Of a stretch of DNA of 64,000 nucleotides, positions 8,764 through 18,224 are shown piece by piece. The number at the start of each line of letters is the position of its first letter. Position 1 is the first letter of the stretch. The notes beneath the pieces were generated by a model, which worked only from the letters and a program-made list of their open reading frames with translations, did not search any database and was not told the origin of the DNA. A program made the position numbers and the translations under genes. This stretch comes from Pseudomaricurvus sp965656525. GTDB taxonomy: Bacteria; Pseudomonadota; Gammaproteobacteria; Pseudomonadales; Cellvibrionaceae. The stretch lies in assembly GCA_965656525.1 (NCBI GenBank), contig CBFHKY010000013.1, positions 37,103-101,102 of the forward strand, given 5' to 3'.

Positions 8764-8795
8764 CAGATTTTGTTAGCTTCAGATTTTGTTAGCTT
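8764..8795. repeat. 16-bp tandem duplication
   Basis: CAGATTTTGTTAGCTT occurs twice in direct succession (8764-8779 and 8780-8795) in the 207-base non-coding gap between the Yip1-family gene and holA. No other feature is visible in the gap. Confidence 0.9.
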
Positions 8796-8865
8796 CGGAG
8801 TGTGTTCCTTCCAAAGCTTAAGGCATCACGTAATAAGAGATCTAATAAGAAGTTTACTGACCGTA

Positions 8866-9915
8866 TTAAATAGAAAGTGTCAGTTTCTGCACCGCTGGCG
8901 TCAAACTGAAGGTGCCGCTGAGGTTGAGAGTCAAATCCATCAACTCATCCCAAGCATTGGCGTTGCGCATGCCTTTGATGGCTTTATCGATAGCATTGGC
9001 TTTACGCAGCAACAAGTTCAATTGCGGTAATTTTAGACGCCGCAACGCATTGCTCACAAGCCCTTTGCGTTTGTCCCACACTCGTTGGGAAGCTGCTGCT
9101 CGATCAAAACTTACCCCTTGTTGTACTTGCTGAGCGATCTGGCTGAGCATGCGTATTTCGCGAACGAGTGCCCACAATACTACTGTGGCATCGGTGCCTT
9201 CGGCTTTCAGGCCGCGTAATGTTTTAACCGCAGAGCGTGCATCTCCATGAAGGGCTTTATCGACGAAGGTAAATACATCGTAACGTGCGCTATCAGCAAC
9301 CGCACTAGCAATGGTTTCTACCGTCACTCGATTATCGATGGCCAACAATTTAAGCTTTTCAATCTCTTGGGCGGCCGCTAATAAGTTTCCTTCGACGCGT
9401 GACGCAAGCATGTCAATCGCATCGGGGGCGGCATTCAGCCCTGCTCCCTGTATGCGCTGCTCTATCCAGCGCGGTAATTGAGGCCCGTTAATGGGCCAAA
9501 CCTGTACAACAGAGCCCTGCTGCTCAATGGCTTTGTACCACTTGCTTCGTTGAGCACTGCCGTCAATCTTGGGGGCAGAAATCATGAGCAAAGTATCGGT
9601 TGCAGGGGCACGACAATACTCCTGCAAAGCTTTGCTGCCTTTATCACCGGGTTTGCCGTTATCTATGCGCAGTTCTATGATCTTTTGTTCAGCAAACAGC
9701 GACAGGTTGCTGGAGCTGGTTAACAGCTGTTGCCAATCAAACGCATTGTCAGCGTGAAAAATCTCGCGTTCGGTGAACCCTAATGACCTGGCATGCTGCC
9801 GGATCAGATCACAGCATTCTTGCACGAGTAAGGGTTCATCACCGGTGATCAAATATATGGGTGCCAGCTGCCGTTGTACGGCACCAGCTAATTGATCCGC
9901 TCTGATTTTTGCCAT
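8866..9915 (-). CDS. holA: DNA polymerase III subunit delta
   Basis: Delta is the wrench subunit of the clamp loader and opens the beta clamp. The product has 349 residues, against 343 in E. coli. Features are the AAA+-like N-domain with YLITGDEPLLVQE, the RSLGFTERE segment, SLFAEQKIIELR, and a helical C-terminal collar domain. No functional P-loop is expected in delta and none is seen. Its ATG overlaps the lptE stop by one base, so leuS-lptE-holA behave as one operon. Confidence 0.95.
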   Translation of the reverse strand: MAKIRADQLAGAVQRQLAPIYLITGDEPLLVQECCDLIRQHARSLGFTEREIFHADNAFDWQQLLTSSSNLSLFAEQKIIELRIDNGKPGDKGSKALQEYCRAPATDTLLMISAPKIDGSAQRSKWYKAIEQQGSVVQVWPINGPQLPRWIEQRIQGAGLNAAPDAIDMLASRVEGNLLAAAQEIEKLKLLAIDNRVTVETIASAVADSARYDVFTFVDKALHGDARSAVKTLRGLKAEGTDATVVLWALVREIRMLSQIAQQVQQGVSFDRAAASQRVWDKRKGLVSNALRRLKLPQLNLLLRKANAIDKAIKGMRNANAWDELMDLTLNLSGTFSLTPAVQKLTLSI

Positions 9916-10430
9916 TAATAGCTCGGCTGAGAAGTTTGGCGATTGGCGAGTGCAAATTGAATACGGCGGACCATTTGCTGAGCTATATTTGTACGCAGCT
10001 CCTTAGTTATCAGGCGCTCTTCTTCTTGCGCGGCGACAACCGCATTGGCATCGAAATCGTAACTGCGTACCGCCTGTACAGATGTAGTGGGAATAATGAC
10101 ACGGCCATCAGTATCGTATACACGATACTCAGCCCGCACAGTCAGTTCATACTGAGCGGCTAAGGTATCATTGCCCACGGATACGGTGCGTCGATTAACG
10201 CTATCACGGCTGAGATAAATACTGTGTTCGGCGCCCTTTGAGGATGGTAATAAAGTGACGTTGCTGCTGACAAGTGTTCGCTTGAGGGTTGTGGCTAGGC
10301 TGCCGTGAGGATCTTCAGCATTGAGGTACACGTTGGCCATATCCAAAGATACATTTTGTGTGCCGCGTAAGTGCCAGCCACAAGCGGTGACAAGTAAGGT
10401 GGTCAACAATAGCGTCATGAGTGTTTTCAT
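9915..10430 (-). CDS. lptE: LPS-assembly lipoprotein LptE
   Basis: LptE is the outer-membrane lipoprotein that plugs the LptD barrel and helps deliver LPS to the cell surface. The product has 171 residues. Its signal peptide ends in the lipobox LVTAC, with the lipidated cysteine at position 17 and followed by GWHLRG, the LptE hallmark. The rest is the usual two-layer alpha/beta fold with low conservation. It lies between leuS (44 bases upstream) and holA (one-base overlap), the arrangement normal for Gammaproteobacteria. Confidence 0.93.
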   Translation of the reverse strand: MKTLMTLLLTTLLVTACGWHLRGTQNVSLDMANVYLNAEDPHGSLATTLKRTLVSSNVTLLPSSKGAEHSIYLSRDSVNRRTVSVGNDTLAAQYELTVRAEYRVYDTDGRVIIPTTSVQAVRSYDFDANAVVAAQEEERLITKELRTNIAQQMVRRIQFALANRQTSQPSY

Positions 10431-10473
10431 AAAACGTCTCTAATGTGTGTGATGTCGATTGGATGGGTGTTCA

Positions 10474-13086
10474 TTATTTCACCGCGAAGGTCACCAGCTT
10501 GCCGGGTATAACCTTGCACATCTTAATGTCTTTGCCTTCCAGAAATTTTTGCACATTGGGGTTGTTTTTGGCCATCGCCATAATGGTTTCATTGTCTGTA
10601 TTGGCGGCAACTTCCATTTTGGCTCGAACCTTTCCATTAATCTGCACGACCAGTTCAATGGATGTTTTTATCAGCGCAGATTCATCAACTTGTGGCCAAG
10701 AGGCGTTGATGATGTTTTCACCGTTGCCAAGTTCACACCATAAGCTATGACAAACGTGTGGCACGATAGGCGCAAGCAGTAAAATGGCTGATTCAAGCGC
10801 CTCGCGTTCCACAGCGCGAGTCTCTGCGGTTGTGCGATCAGCCAATTTATTAATATCGTTAAGCAGCTCCATGATAGCCGCAACAGCAGTATTAAAAGTC
10901 TGACGGCGGCCGTAGTCATCACTCACTTTAGCGATGGTGTTGTGGGTCTTACGACGCAAATCTTTTTGGGTGTCGTTGAGCGTATCAGGGTTCAAAGGTG
11001 CGTTGTCACCTGACTGTTTATGCCCGTGAACGGTTTTCCACAAACGGCGTAAAAAGCGACTCGCTCCTTCAACCCCAGAATCACTCCACTCTAAAGTTTG
11101 TTCGGGGGGCGCAGCAAACATAGTAAATAAACGTACAGTATCTGCACCGTATTCATCTACCGCGGTTTGTGGGTCAATGCCGTTGTTTTTGGATTTGGAC
11201 ATTTTGGTCACGCCACCCAAGTTCAGCTCACCGGCTTGTGGGTGTGTGGCTTTGATGACTTTACCTTTGTCATCTTTATCCAGTGTTACATCAGCGGGGT
11301 TGAACCAGGTTTTGCTGCCGTCATCATTTTGTTGGTAAAACGAATCGGCCAATACCATACCTTGGCACAGTAAGCGTTTGAACGGCTCATCGCTGTTAAC
11401 CAAGCCTTCATCGCGCATCAGTTTGTGAAAGAACCGAGAGTAGAGCAGGTGCAAAATGGCGTGTTCGATACCACCTACATATTGGTCGACCGGTAGCCAG
11501 TAATTGGCTTGATCTGGATTCAGCATGCCGTCGGTGAAATCGGGACAGGTATAGCGAGCATAGTACCAGCTGGACTCCATAAACGTGTCGAAGGTGTCGG
11601 TTTCGTGCTCAGCGCCAGCTTGATACCAATCAGCTTTACGCCATTCAGAATCCGACTTAATGGGGCTGTTGGTGCCATCCATGATGACGTCTTCAGGCAG
11701 TAATACCGGTAACTTATCAACAGGTACTGGGATCTCACCACCGTCCGGCAAGTTCAGCATGGGGATAGGAGACCCCCAGTAGCGCTGACGAGACACCCCC
11801 CAATCGCGCAAGCGGAAATTGGTTTTAACCGAACCTTTGTCTTCTTCGACTAATGCGGCAGCAATAGCACTGAACGCTTTTTTGAAGTTTAATCCGTCAA
11901 ATTTGCCTGAATTTACCAATTGAATATCAGTTTTGCGGCCATACCACTCCTGCCAAGCCGTGGCATCGAATTCTGGGTCTTTGTTGTTAAGGCTCGCGAT
12001 CACTTGTTTAATGGGCAGCTGGTATTTCAAAGCAAAGGCAAAATCTCGCTCGTCGTGGGCCGGTACCGCCATAACGGCACCAGAGCCGTAATCCATTAAG
12101 ACGTAATTTGCGACCCAAACTGGAACTTCTTCGCCTGTTAGAGGGTGTTTGGCCTTCAGCCCTGTGTCCATGCCTTTCTTTTCCATGGTTGCCATATCGG
12201 CTTCAGCCACGGAGTTGCTTTTACACTCTACAATAAAAGCCTTCAGCTCAGGGTTGGTTTCTGACAATAACAGGCTGAGTGGGTGCTCAGCGGCTAAGCT
12301 TACATAAGTTACACCCATTAGCGTGTCAGGGCGTGTGGTGTAAACGTCAAAGCTTTGGTGTTCGTTGAGCGGCTCGGCAAGCTCAAAGGTCATATCGACG
12401 CCCTTTGATTTGCCAATCCAATTTTTCTGCATGGTTTTGACCTGTTCAGGCCAGTCTGGCAAATCGTCTAAGCTGCGTAAGAGTTCATCGGCATAATCAG
12501 TGATTTTAATGAACCATTGAGGAATCTCTTTACGTTCAACCAGCGCGCCAGAGCGCCAGCCTCGGCCATCAATGACCTGCTCGTTAGCCAGTACCGTCTG
12601 GTCGACAGGATCCCAGTTAACGGTAGACATTTTTTTGTAGACTAACCCTTTTTCGTACAGGCGAGTGAAGAACCACTGTTCCCACTTGTAGTAGTCGGGT
12701 TGGCAGGTGGCCAGCTCGCGGCTCCAGTCGAAACCAAACCCCAAGCTTCTCAATTGCCCTTTCATGTACTCAATATTGCTGTAGGTCCAATTGGCTGGTG
12801 CAGTCTTATTCTGGATGGCGGCATTTTCTGCCGGCAGACCGAACGCATCCCAACCCATAGGGTGCAGAACATTTTTACCAAGCATTCTCTGATAGCGGGA
12901 GATAACATCGGTAATCGTGTAGTTACGGACGTGCCCCATATGCAGCTTGCCACTGGGGTATGGAAACATCGCCAGGCAATAGAATTTCTCTTTACTGGTG
13001 TCTTCGTGCACCTCAAAGCTGCGTTGTTGTTCCCAGTATTCTTGTGCTTGGGTTTCTATTGCTGATGGCTGGTATTGCTCTTCCAT
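10474..13086 (-). CDS. leuS: leucyl-tRNA synthetase
   Basis: This class Ia synthetase charges tRNA-Leu. The product has 870 residues. HMGH (in PSGKLHMGHVRNY) and KMSKS (in VTKMSKSKNN) form the ATP-binding signature. The CP1 editing domain includes TTRPDTLMG and a conserved DYGSGAVMAVPAHDERD segment, so post-transfer editing looks intact. The frame is open upstream to 13161, but those 25 residues are not family-like. The ATG at 13086 follows a GGAGA Shine-Dalgarno and gives the usual N-terminus. It is first gene of leuS-lptE-holA. Confidence 0.97.
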   Translation of the reverse strand: MEEQYQPSAIETQAQEYWEQQRSFEVHEDTSKEKFYCLAMFPYPSGKLHMGHVRNYTITDVISRYQRMLGKNVLHPMGWDAFGLPAENAAIQNKTAPANWTYSNIEYMKGQLRSLGFGFDWSRELATCQPDYYKWEQWFFTRLYEKGLVYKKMSTVNWDPVDQTVLANEQVIDGRGWRSGALVERKEIPQWFIKITDYADELLRSLDDLPDWPEQVKTMQKNWIGKSKGVDMTFELAEPLNEHQSFDVYTTRPDTLMGVTYVSLAAEHPLSLLLSETNPELKAFIVECKSNSVAEADMATMEKKGMDTGLKAKHPLTGEEVPVWVANYVLMDYGSGAVMAVPAHDERDFAFALKYQLPIKQVIASLNNKDPEFDATAWQEWYGRKTDIQLVNSGKFDGLNFKKAFSAIAAALVEEDKGSVKTNFRLRDWGVSRQRYWGSPIPMLNLPDGGEIPVPVDKLPVLLPEDVIMDGTNSPIKSDSEWRKADWYQAGAEHETDTFDTFMESSWYYARYTCPDFTDGMLNPDQANYWLPVDQYVGGIEHAILHLLYSRFFHKLMRDEGLVNSDEPFKRLLCQGMVLADSFYQQNDDGSKTWFNPADVTLDKDDKGKVIKATHPQAGELNLGGVTKMSKSKNNGIDPQTAVDEYGADTVRLFTMFAAPPEQTLEWSDSGVEGASRFLRRLWKTVHGHKQSGDNAPLNPDTLNDTQKDLRRKTHNTIAKVSDDYGRRQTFNTAVAAIMELLNDINKLADRTTAETRAVEREALESAILLLAPIVPHVCHSLWCELGNGENIINASWPQVDESALIKTSIELVVQINGKVRAKMEVAANTDNETIMAMAKNNPNVQKFLEGKDIKMCKVIPGKLVTFAVK

Positions 13087-13184
13087 TGTCTCCGCGAACC
13101 TGTTTGTGGGCATCGTGTTGCGAACTGAAATAAGGTTACAGTCGCTGAAATGCCGAATCATCTGGTGGCCGTAAGCCTACAAAA

Positions 13185-13206
13185 CGCCACATTATAGTTT
13201 GTGGCG
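13185..13206 (-). promoter_or_regulatory. putative leuS promoter -10 inside a dyad
   Basis: On the minus strand a consensus TATAAT lies at 13191-13196, about 105 bases upstream of leuS. It is flanked symmetrically by CGCCAC (13185-13190) and GTGGCG (13201-13206), a 6-bp inverted repeat that could be an operator. The -35 position at 17-bp spacing is poor (TCGCAT). Confidence 0.42.
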
Positions 13207-13568
13207 CGTTAGAATGCGATGGACTTTGAGGCTCAGTGCTGAGTTGTAGGCACTGAAGAATAACCGGTAAGGATGATTTTTTAGTGTAGAAGAGGATTTG
13301 TAAGCTACACGCTTGGAATCGTGCCAAGTGAATTATTGATTGAGCTAAAGTGGTGCGTTTTTGGGGTTGGGTGGTTCCGATACGGACTTTTTTGAGGCCC
13401 TTTGGCGATGATGTTAAAAAAGGTGCGTAGGATAGATGTCCATTTTTGGGCTGTTTCTGTGTGCTCGCTGTAATTGGCGCGGCCTTTGCTATCAACCCAT
13501 TCAGATTATGAAAGATGCAAGAGGGGATCCATCCGGTGGTAGAGACTGGGGTTGTGATTGAGGATCAT
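13207..13568. other. gene-free stretch between leuS and the NIT-like gene
   Basis: This stretch holds no convincing gene. A 119-codon minus-strand frame (13136-13495) is rich in Pro, Gln, Ser and Lys, has no recognisable motif and overlaps the leuS promoter region. I regard it as chance. Confidence 0.5.
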
Positions 13569-14441
13569 ATGAAAGATCAAATGGATTCTGTGACGCAGGC
13601 TTATCGTGAGCGGCAGTCCATTTTGACGCTGATGCGACAGATGAACCGTCTGGTGAGCGCGGTACAGCGCCACCGCGGTGTCAGTTTGGCGCACCTAGCA
13701 GGCGATGGCTTGTTTATGGAGGATGTTGAACAGGTACAAGCACAGATTGTGCGGCGGTTAATGGTGCTCAGGAAAAGTATCGAAGGTTTTGAACACTTGG
13801 TGTCTGAAAGTGACCAGCAGAATATTCAGCATGGATGGCATACGGTCACTCATGACTGGGAACAGGACGCTTTACTTGAAAACTTTGAGTACCACTCATT
13901 TTTGATTGAGCAGATTTTACAGATCAGTGCAGGATTGGGTCGCCGTTTAGAAGAGCCCCTTCAGTTGGTGAGCGGAGTAGAGGCTCAGCAGTTTTATCAA
14001 GAAGACCCTCTCTTACCATTAGTGTGCCGAAAATTACCTGAGCAAATTGAGCAGCTGGCTCGTATTCGTGGGTTGGCGACACACGCAGCGGTAGTGAGTG
14101 AGTGTGATACCGAGCATGACAAAAAATTACAGTATTGGTTGCAGTGTGCCGAGCGGCAAAATCGCGACTTGCTGTTACAGATTGAGTCGCTGGATAGCTC
14201 GATAAAATCTCAGTGGCGATCGCTGCTTGAGTTAAAAAACTATGAGCTGAAACTGGCTTTCTTTTTAAACACGATCAAGAAAGATATTCTCCACGGCGAT
14301 TGCTCAAAAGCGGATGCGCGGCAATTATTTACGCTGGGGTCAGAGATTATTGAGTCGTACGTGAATGCGGTCGACGGCGGCATTACTCTTTTACAGGTGC
14401 GCCTAGAAGATGAGCTGGAAGAGTGGTTGACAGCACTGTGA
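13569..14441 (+). CDS. NIT-like helical sensor protein, function unknown
   Basis: The product has about 290 residues, is almost all helical and has no signal peptide or membrane helix. Two segments recall the nitrate/nitrite-sensing (NIT, PF08376) domain. QRHRGVSLAHLAGDG near residue 30 resembles its first conserved helix, with an arginine before G-x-S. LARIRGLATHAAV near residue 165 resembles its second. NIT domains are usually part of receptors. Here the domain would be soluble and stand-alone. An in-frame ATG at 13515 would add 18 residues, but the ATG at 13569 has GAGG five bases upstream and was preferred. It sits alone between leuS and lnt operons. Confidence 0.6.
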   Translation: MKDQMDSVTQAYRERQSILTLMRQMNRLVSAVQRHRGVSLAHLAGDGLFMEDVEQVQAQIVRRLMVLRKSIEGFEHLVSESDQQNIQHGWHTVTHDWEQDALLENFEYHSFLIEQILQISAGLGRRLEEPLQLVSGVEAQQFYQEDPLLPLVCRKLPEQIEQLARIRGLATHAAVVSECDTEHDKKLQYWLQCAERQNRDLLLQIESLDSSIKSQWRSLLELKNYELKLAFFLNTIKKDILHGDCSKADARQLFTLGSEIIESYVNAVDGGITLLQVRLEDELEEWLTAL

Positions 14442-14532
14442 ACTCGGCGTGTCGAACGCTTGCATAGCGTGGTGTAAATCAAAAGGATGCAAGTATCGTA
14501 GGACGGTCGATGTATGGTTGATCATTGGGGGT

Positions 14533-14561
14533 TTGGCACCTCTGTCTTAGCGTGTTAGGAT
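14533..14561 (+). promoter_or_regulatory. possible sigma70 promoter upstream of a small unknown gene
   Basis: TTGGCA (14533-14538), 17 bases, TAGGAT (14556-14561). Transcription would start near 14568 and give a leader of about 200 nt before the ATG at 14769. The leader is AT-rich and shows no obvious structure. No other feature is seen in the 14442-14768 gap. Confidence 0.4.
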
Positions 14562-14768
14562 GCCGCCACTTATGTTTTCAGCTGGTAACTTATTTGTGGT
14601 TTGTACGCAAAACAACCAACTGTGTACATAGAAATAACAAGCTGCTCTTACTATGAGGCTTGGCCTGATAGCTCATTTGGGGTGCGCTATCACGTTACAG
14701 GGATGATCAATAATAATTTCGAAATATATGGATGTAATAATAATAACAAACTGCTTTGTGTCTTTATC

Positions 14769-15173
14769 ATGATGAATTTACCCGTTGTTCCTGAAGTTGT
14801 AGAACTTCAAAATCGGTTGGGCCGGATTGTGCCTGTCGAGCTTAGTTGCTTTGTGTTTCGCAAACGTTATTGTGTGATTTTGCACGCGAGTGCAGCTGTG
14901 CCTGCACGGCAGTTGAGTAAAAGTGCTGAACACATTGCCCATCAGGTTGTGTGCCGCTTAAATGTGCCTGCAGAGCTCGTCGACTTTTTTCAGTTTCAGC
15001 CTGGTGAAGAACCAGAGTGGCTGCGCTGGAGCTTTCAGTGGGTTGGTGTGTCGCCATTAAAAGGCCGCTGTTTAGACGTTAACACAAACTTCCAACAGAG
15101 TTATTTAGAGCCGCTGTTCAGTCGTGGTCGAGTGTTTTCTTTGCAGCACGACCGTGTACCAGAGGTTGCCTAG
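14769..15173 (+). CDS. hypothetical protein
   Basis: I do not recognise this protein. The likely product has 134 residues from MMNLPVV to PEVA, with no signal peptide, membrane helix or known motif. The composition is protein-like (WLRWSFQWVGVSP, mixed charged residues). The frame is open back to a TTG at 14601, but the upstream part is Asn-, Tyr- and Cys-rich and looks non-coding. The ATG codons at 14769 and 14772 lack a good Shine-Dalgarno. It converges on lnt with 57 bases between stops. Confidence 0.5.
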   Translation: MMNLPVVPEVVELQNRLGRIVPVELSCFVFRKRYCVILHASAAVPARQLSKSAEHIAHQVVCRLNVPAELVDFFQFQPGEEPEWLRWSFQWVGVSPLKGRCLDVNTNFQQSYLEPLFSRGRVFSLQHDRVPEVA

Positions 15174-15230
15174 TGACGAGTAAAAGAGTCTGCTGATTGA
15201 AGTTTATTGTGGCTAATGGTGGTGGCCTCG

Positions 15231-16787
15231 CTAATTTGGACGTGCTCTGAGACTCGTTCGTAGGCGGAAACCTCCCAGTCCAACCAATGTTAGAGCAATA
15301 AATGCCAACAAGGGGAGGTGGCCTAAGCGCATAAAAGGTGTGGTGCCGGTAACCGTTCTAATGTTGCCGCTAACAACAGTTGCGATGAACTGTTCACTTT
15401 GCTGAAGAATTTTCCCTTTTGGGTTGATGATGGCACTGATGCCATTATTTGTGCCTCGGATCACAAACCGTCCTGTTTCTATTGCCCTCATTTGTGCCAT
15501 TTGCAGATGTTGTAGTGGCCCCCACGAACGTCCAAACCACGCATCATTGCTGATCGTTAGGATCACGCCTCGGTTGCGAGTTTGCTTGGCGACTAATAAC
15601 GGATAAACCACTTCGTAACAGATGGCGGTTGCGAGACGGGTGTTGCCAACCGTCAGGCCGATTTGTTCATCTGGGCCGGAGGAAATAATGGATGTGGGAA
15701 GGTTGAAAAACGCAATGATACCGCGTAACCACTTTTCCAAGGGAACGTATTCGCCAAAGGGGACTAGGCGAGTTTTGTGGTAAATGCCATTAGCTAGCCC
15801 TAAGCCTACGGCGCTGTTGTAATAAGCTTGTGATGTCATGTCGTCAAACAAAATGCCTGATATTAAGGCTTGCTGTTGTGCTGTGGCCTGGTTGTGGACA
15901 TGCTCTAAAAACGGCGTAGCGCGGTGATAAGTAATAGGAATAGCCGCTTCAGGCCAGATGATCCATTGTGCGTCATCGGCTTGTTTGGTCAGTGTGGTTA
16001 AGCGCTCAAGAGTGGGCTGACGAAAATCTGGGTGCCATTTTTTTTCTTGAGGGATATTGGGCTGTACCAGTGCCACTTTAATGGGATCACTACTGGTCGT
16101 CACCCATGAATGTTGTTGCCACGCTAATCCGCCAAGCCAAATGCCTGCGAGACACAGAAGTGCTATGACGCGCTGGATGTTTGCTGTAACCACTAGAGCT
16201 AAGAGTATCAGGCAGCCGCTGATGACGACTAAGCCGCTGACCCCTAGGACTCCTATAAGCGGTGCCCATCCCGCCAGAGCCGTTTCTGTATGGCCATAAC
16301 CTAAGTAAAGCCAAGGGAAACCAGTGAGAAACCATGAGCGAAACCATTCACCCAGCACCCAAAAGCTACAAAAGCTCATTAGGTGGGGCAATAAATGACC
16401 GTTTTTAGTGGGGTGAAGCCAGCGGTGATGTGCCAGAGCTTGGGTTGCTGCAAAAATTAAAGCCAAGAGTATTGCAAACAGCAGTGTCAGAAAAGCAGCA
16501 AGCACCAAGCTGGTATTGCCATAATTGTGAATGCTGACAAACACCCATGACGCACCACAGAGAAAAAAGCCAATACCAAAACTCAGGTAGCGTACAAACG
16601 CTTGCCGTAGAGTTTGCTGCCATGTGAGTAAGGCCAGTAATGGCGGTACAAGCAGGCTTAAAAACCACAGGTTTAGCGGTGCTAGAGAGAGTGGTAGGCA
16701 GGCGCCAAGTACGGCCGCCACTAGAACCGAAACAACAGGGCGTTGACTCAGCTGCCGGTGGCTAGACATCAGAATTGAGGCGAGCAT
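15231..16787 (-). CDS. lnt: apolipoprotein N-acyltransferase
   Basis: Lnt adds the third acyl chain to the N-terminal cysteine of lipoproteins in the inner membrane, the last maturation step before Lol sorting. It has 518 residues, with about six N-terminal helices, then a periplasmic nitrilase-like domain and a final helix. The catalytic triad reads E280 (WPEAA), K338 (YHKTRLVPFGEY) and C390 (AICYE), so the enzyme looks active. Its ATG overlaps the corC stop by one base and it is the last gene of miaB-phoH-ybeY-corC-lnt. LptE, LpoA and DolP encoded in this window are all probable substrates. Confidence 0.95.
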   Translation of the reverse strand: MLASILMSSHRQLSQRPVVSVLVAAVLGACLPLSLAPLNLWFLSLLVPPLLALLTWQQTLRQAFVRYLSFGIGFFLCGASWVFVSIHNYGNTSLVLAAFLTLLFAILLALIFAATQALAHHRWLHPTKNGHLLPHLMSFCSFWVLGEWFRSWFLTGFPWLYLGYGHTETALAGWAPLIGVLGVSGLVVISGCLILLALVVTANIQRVIALLCLAGIWLGGLAWQQHSWVTTSSDPIKVALVQPNIPQEKKWHPDFRQPTLERLTTLTKQADDAQWIIWPEAAIPITYHRATPFLEHVHNQATAQQQALISGILFDDMTSQAYYNSAVGLGLANGIYHKTRLVPFGEYVPLEKWLRGIIAFFNLPTSIISSGPDEQIGLTVGNTRLATAICYEVVYPLLVAKQTRNRGVILTISNDAWFGRSWGPLQHLQMAQMRAIETGRFVIRGTNNGISAIINPKGKILQQSEQFIATVVSGNIRTVTGTTPFMRLGHLPLLAFIALTLVGLGGFRLRTSLRARPN

Positions 16788-17641
16788 TAAGGTGAGGTCA
16801 GCCTCAATAAATGTATTTGTCGGCTGTCGGCGTAGAGAACTCTGAATTCGTAGCCATCGATTTCTGTGACTTCATTACGCAAGGGTAAGTGGCCAAACGT
16901 GCGCATCAGAATGCCGCCAATGGTGTCATATTCGTCTTCATTGAAACCACTGTTGAAATATTCATTGAAGTCTTCGATGGGGGTTAATGCTTTGATGATG
17001 TAATCCTTATCACCCACCTTACGAATAAATGTATCTTCATCGTCTTCATCGGTTTCATCTTCAATTTCGCCCACGATTTCTTCGAGGATATCTTCGATAG
17101 TCACGAGGCCAGAAATGCCACCATACTCATCGATAACCAGAGCCATGTGGTAGCGATTTTCACGGAACTCACGCAGTAAAACATTTAAGCGCTTACTCTC
17201 AGGAATGATGGTTGCTGGGCGTAACACATTCTCTAAATTGAAGCTTTCTGAGCCATTCACGATCAGTGAGAGCAAATCTTTCGCCAGTAAAATTCCACGA
17301 ACATCATCCGTAGATTCACCCACGACAGGGAATCGGGAGTGCCCGGAATCGATGACCGTCTTGAGCAGATCTTGTAGATCGGAGTCGGCGTTAACCACTA
17401 CCATTTGTGAGCGCGGAACTTGCACTTCTCTAACTTGTAGGTCGGCTACATCCAAAGCGCCTTTGATGATTTCCAGTTCGTCATGATCGAGAACTTTATT
17501 TTCAGCGGCTTCTTTGATGATTTCCAATAATTCTTGGCGCGACTTGGGTTCGGCAGTGAAAGCATTAAATAGTCTATCCAGCCAGCCTTTTTCTTGAATT
17601 TTGGAGCTGCTGGACAGACTACTCGACGGGTCTTCGCTCAT
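16787..17641 (-). CDS. corC: CBS-domain protein CorC/YbeX
   Basis: YbeX/CorC proteins are cytoplasmic and tied to magnesium homeostasis and, more recently, ribosome metabolism. The product has 284 residues. A short Ser-rich N-terminus is followed by two CBS domains (about residues 75-200: VPRSQMVVV, GHSRFPVVGE, and MALVIDEYGGISGLVT followed by EDILEEIVG). A C-terminal CorC_HlyC domain ends with GHLPLRNEV. There is no membrane domain, which separates it from the HlyC/CNNM transporters. It lies between ybeY (88 bases upstream) and lnt (one-base overlap). Confidence 0.93.
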   Translation of the reverse strand: MSEDPSSSLSSSSKIQEKGWLDRLFNAFTAEPKSRQELLEIIKEAAENKVLDHDELEIIKGALDVADLQVREVQVPRSQMVVVNADSDLQDLLKTVIDSGHSRFPVVGESTDDVRGILLAKDLLSLIVNGSESFNLENVLRPATIIPESKRLNVLLREFRENRYHMALVIDEYGGISGLVTIEDILEEIVGEIEDETDEDDEDTFIRKVGDKDYIIKALTPIEDFNEYFNSGFNEDEYDTIGGILMRTFGHLPLRNEVTEIDGYEFRVLYADSRQIHLLRLTSP

Positions 17642-17729
17642 GGCGTGTGTGCTCTCCTTATTGATAGCATGATGTCGCTGGGCCTTTAAATGGGTTAAAG
17701 CTCAGCTGAAGTTATTAGTGCTTGAGACA

Positions 17730-18215
17730 TTATTGGTGGTCGAAGTGGGCATCATAGGGGGGTGGGTAGCCTAGATCAACGACAATTTGAGTCTCTAGTC
17801 GTTCCATGATTTCAGCCTCTTCCTCTAACACGTGATCGTAGCCTGTAAGGTGCAAAGTGCCATGCACCACCATATGCGCCCAGTGCGCTAGCAGAGACTT
17901 GCGCTGCTGGTTGGCTTCTAATACCACAACGGGGGCGCAGATTACCAAATCACCCAGCAATGGAAGCTCAAGTTCCGAGGGTAAATCACTCGGAAAAGAC
18001 AACACGTTAGTGGGTTTGTTTTTATGGCGGTACTGGTTGTTCAGTTGTTGGCTCTCGGTGCTATCGACGACGCGTATTGTCAATTCCACTTCGGTCGCTG
18101 TTGCCCAGTGAGTCTGTCCTAAGGTCGCGTTTACCCAAAGGTATAACTGCTCTAGGCTAGGTAAATCGGTTTCTGCCGTTGCTACTTGTAGATCAAGCTC
18201 AATGTTCATTGCCAA
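17730..18215 (-). CDS. ybeY: rRNA maturation endoribonuclease YbeY
   Basis: YbeY is a metal-dependent single-strand RNase involved in 16S 3'-end maturation and 70S quality control. The product has 161 residues. The UPF0054 signature HGTLHLTGYDH supplies the three zinc-binding histidines (H-x3-H-x5-H), and NVLSFPSD is the other conserved segment. It is ten bases downstream of phoH in the miaB operon. Confidence 0.96.
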   Translation of the reverse strand: MAMNIELDLQVATAETDLPSLEQLYLWVNATLGQTHWATATEVELTIRVVDSTESQQLNNQYRHKNKPTNVLSFPSDLPSELELPLLGDLVICAPVVVLEANQQRKSLLAHWAHMVVHGTLHLTGYDHVLEEEAEIMERLETQIVVDLGYPPPYDAHFDHQ

Positions 18216-18224
18216 GGAATCTTA

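Noticed and set aside
13136..13495. 119-codon minus-strand frame upstream of leuS
   Set aside because: The composition is not protein-like, there is no motif or Shine-Dalgarno, and it overlaps the leuS promoter region.
14601..14768. N-terminal extension of the small unknown gene from a TTG
   Set aside because: The translated part is Asn/Tyr/Cys-rich, has no Shine-Dalgarno and reads as AT-rich non-coding DNA.
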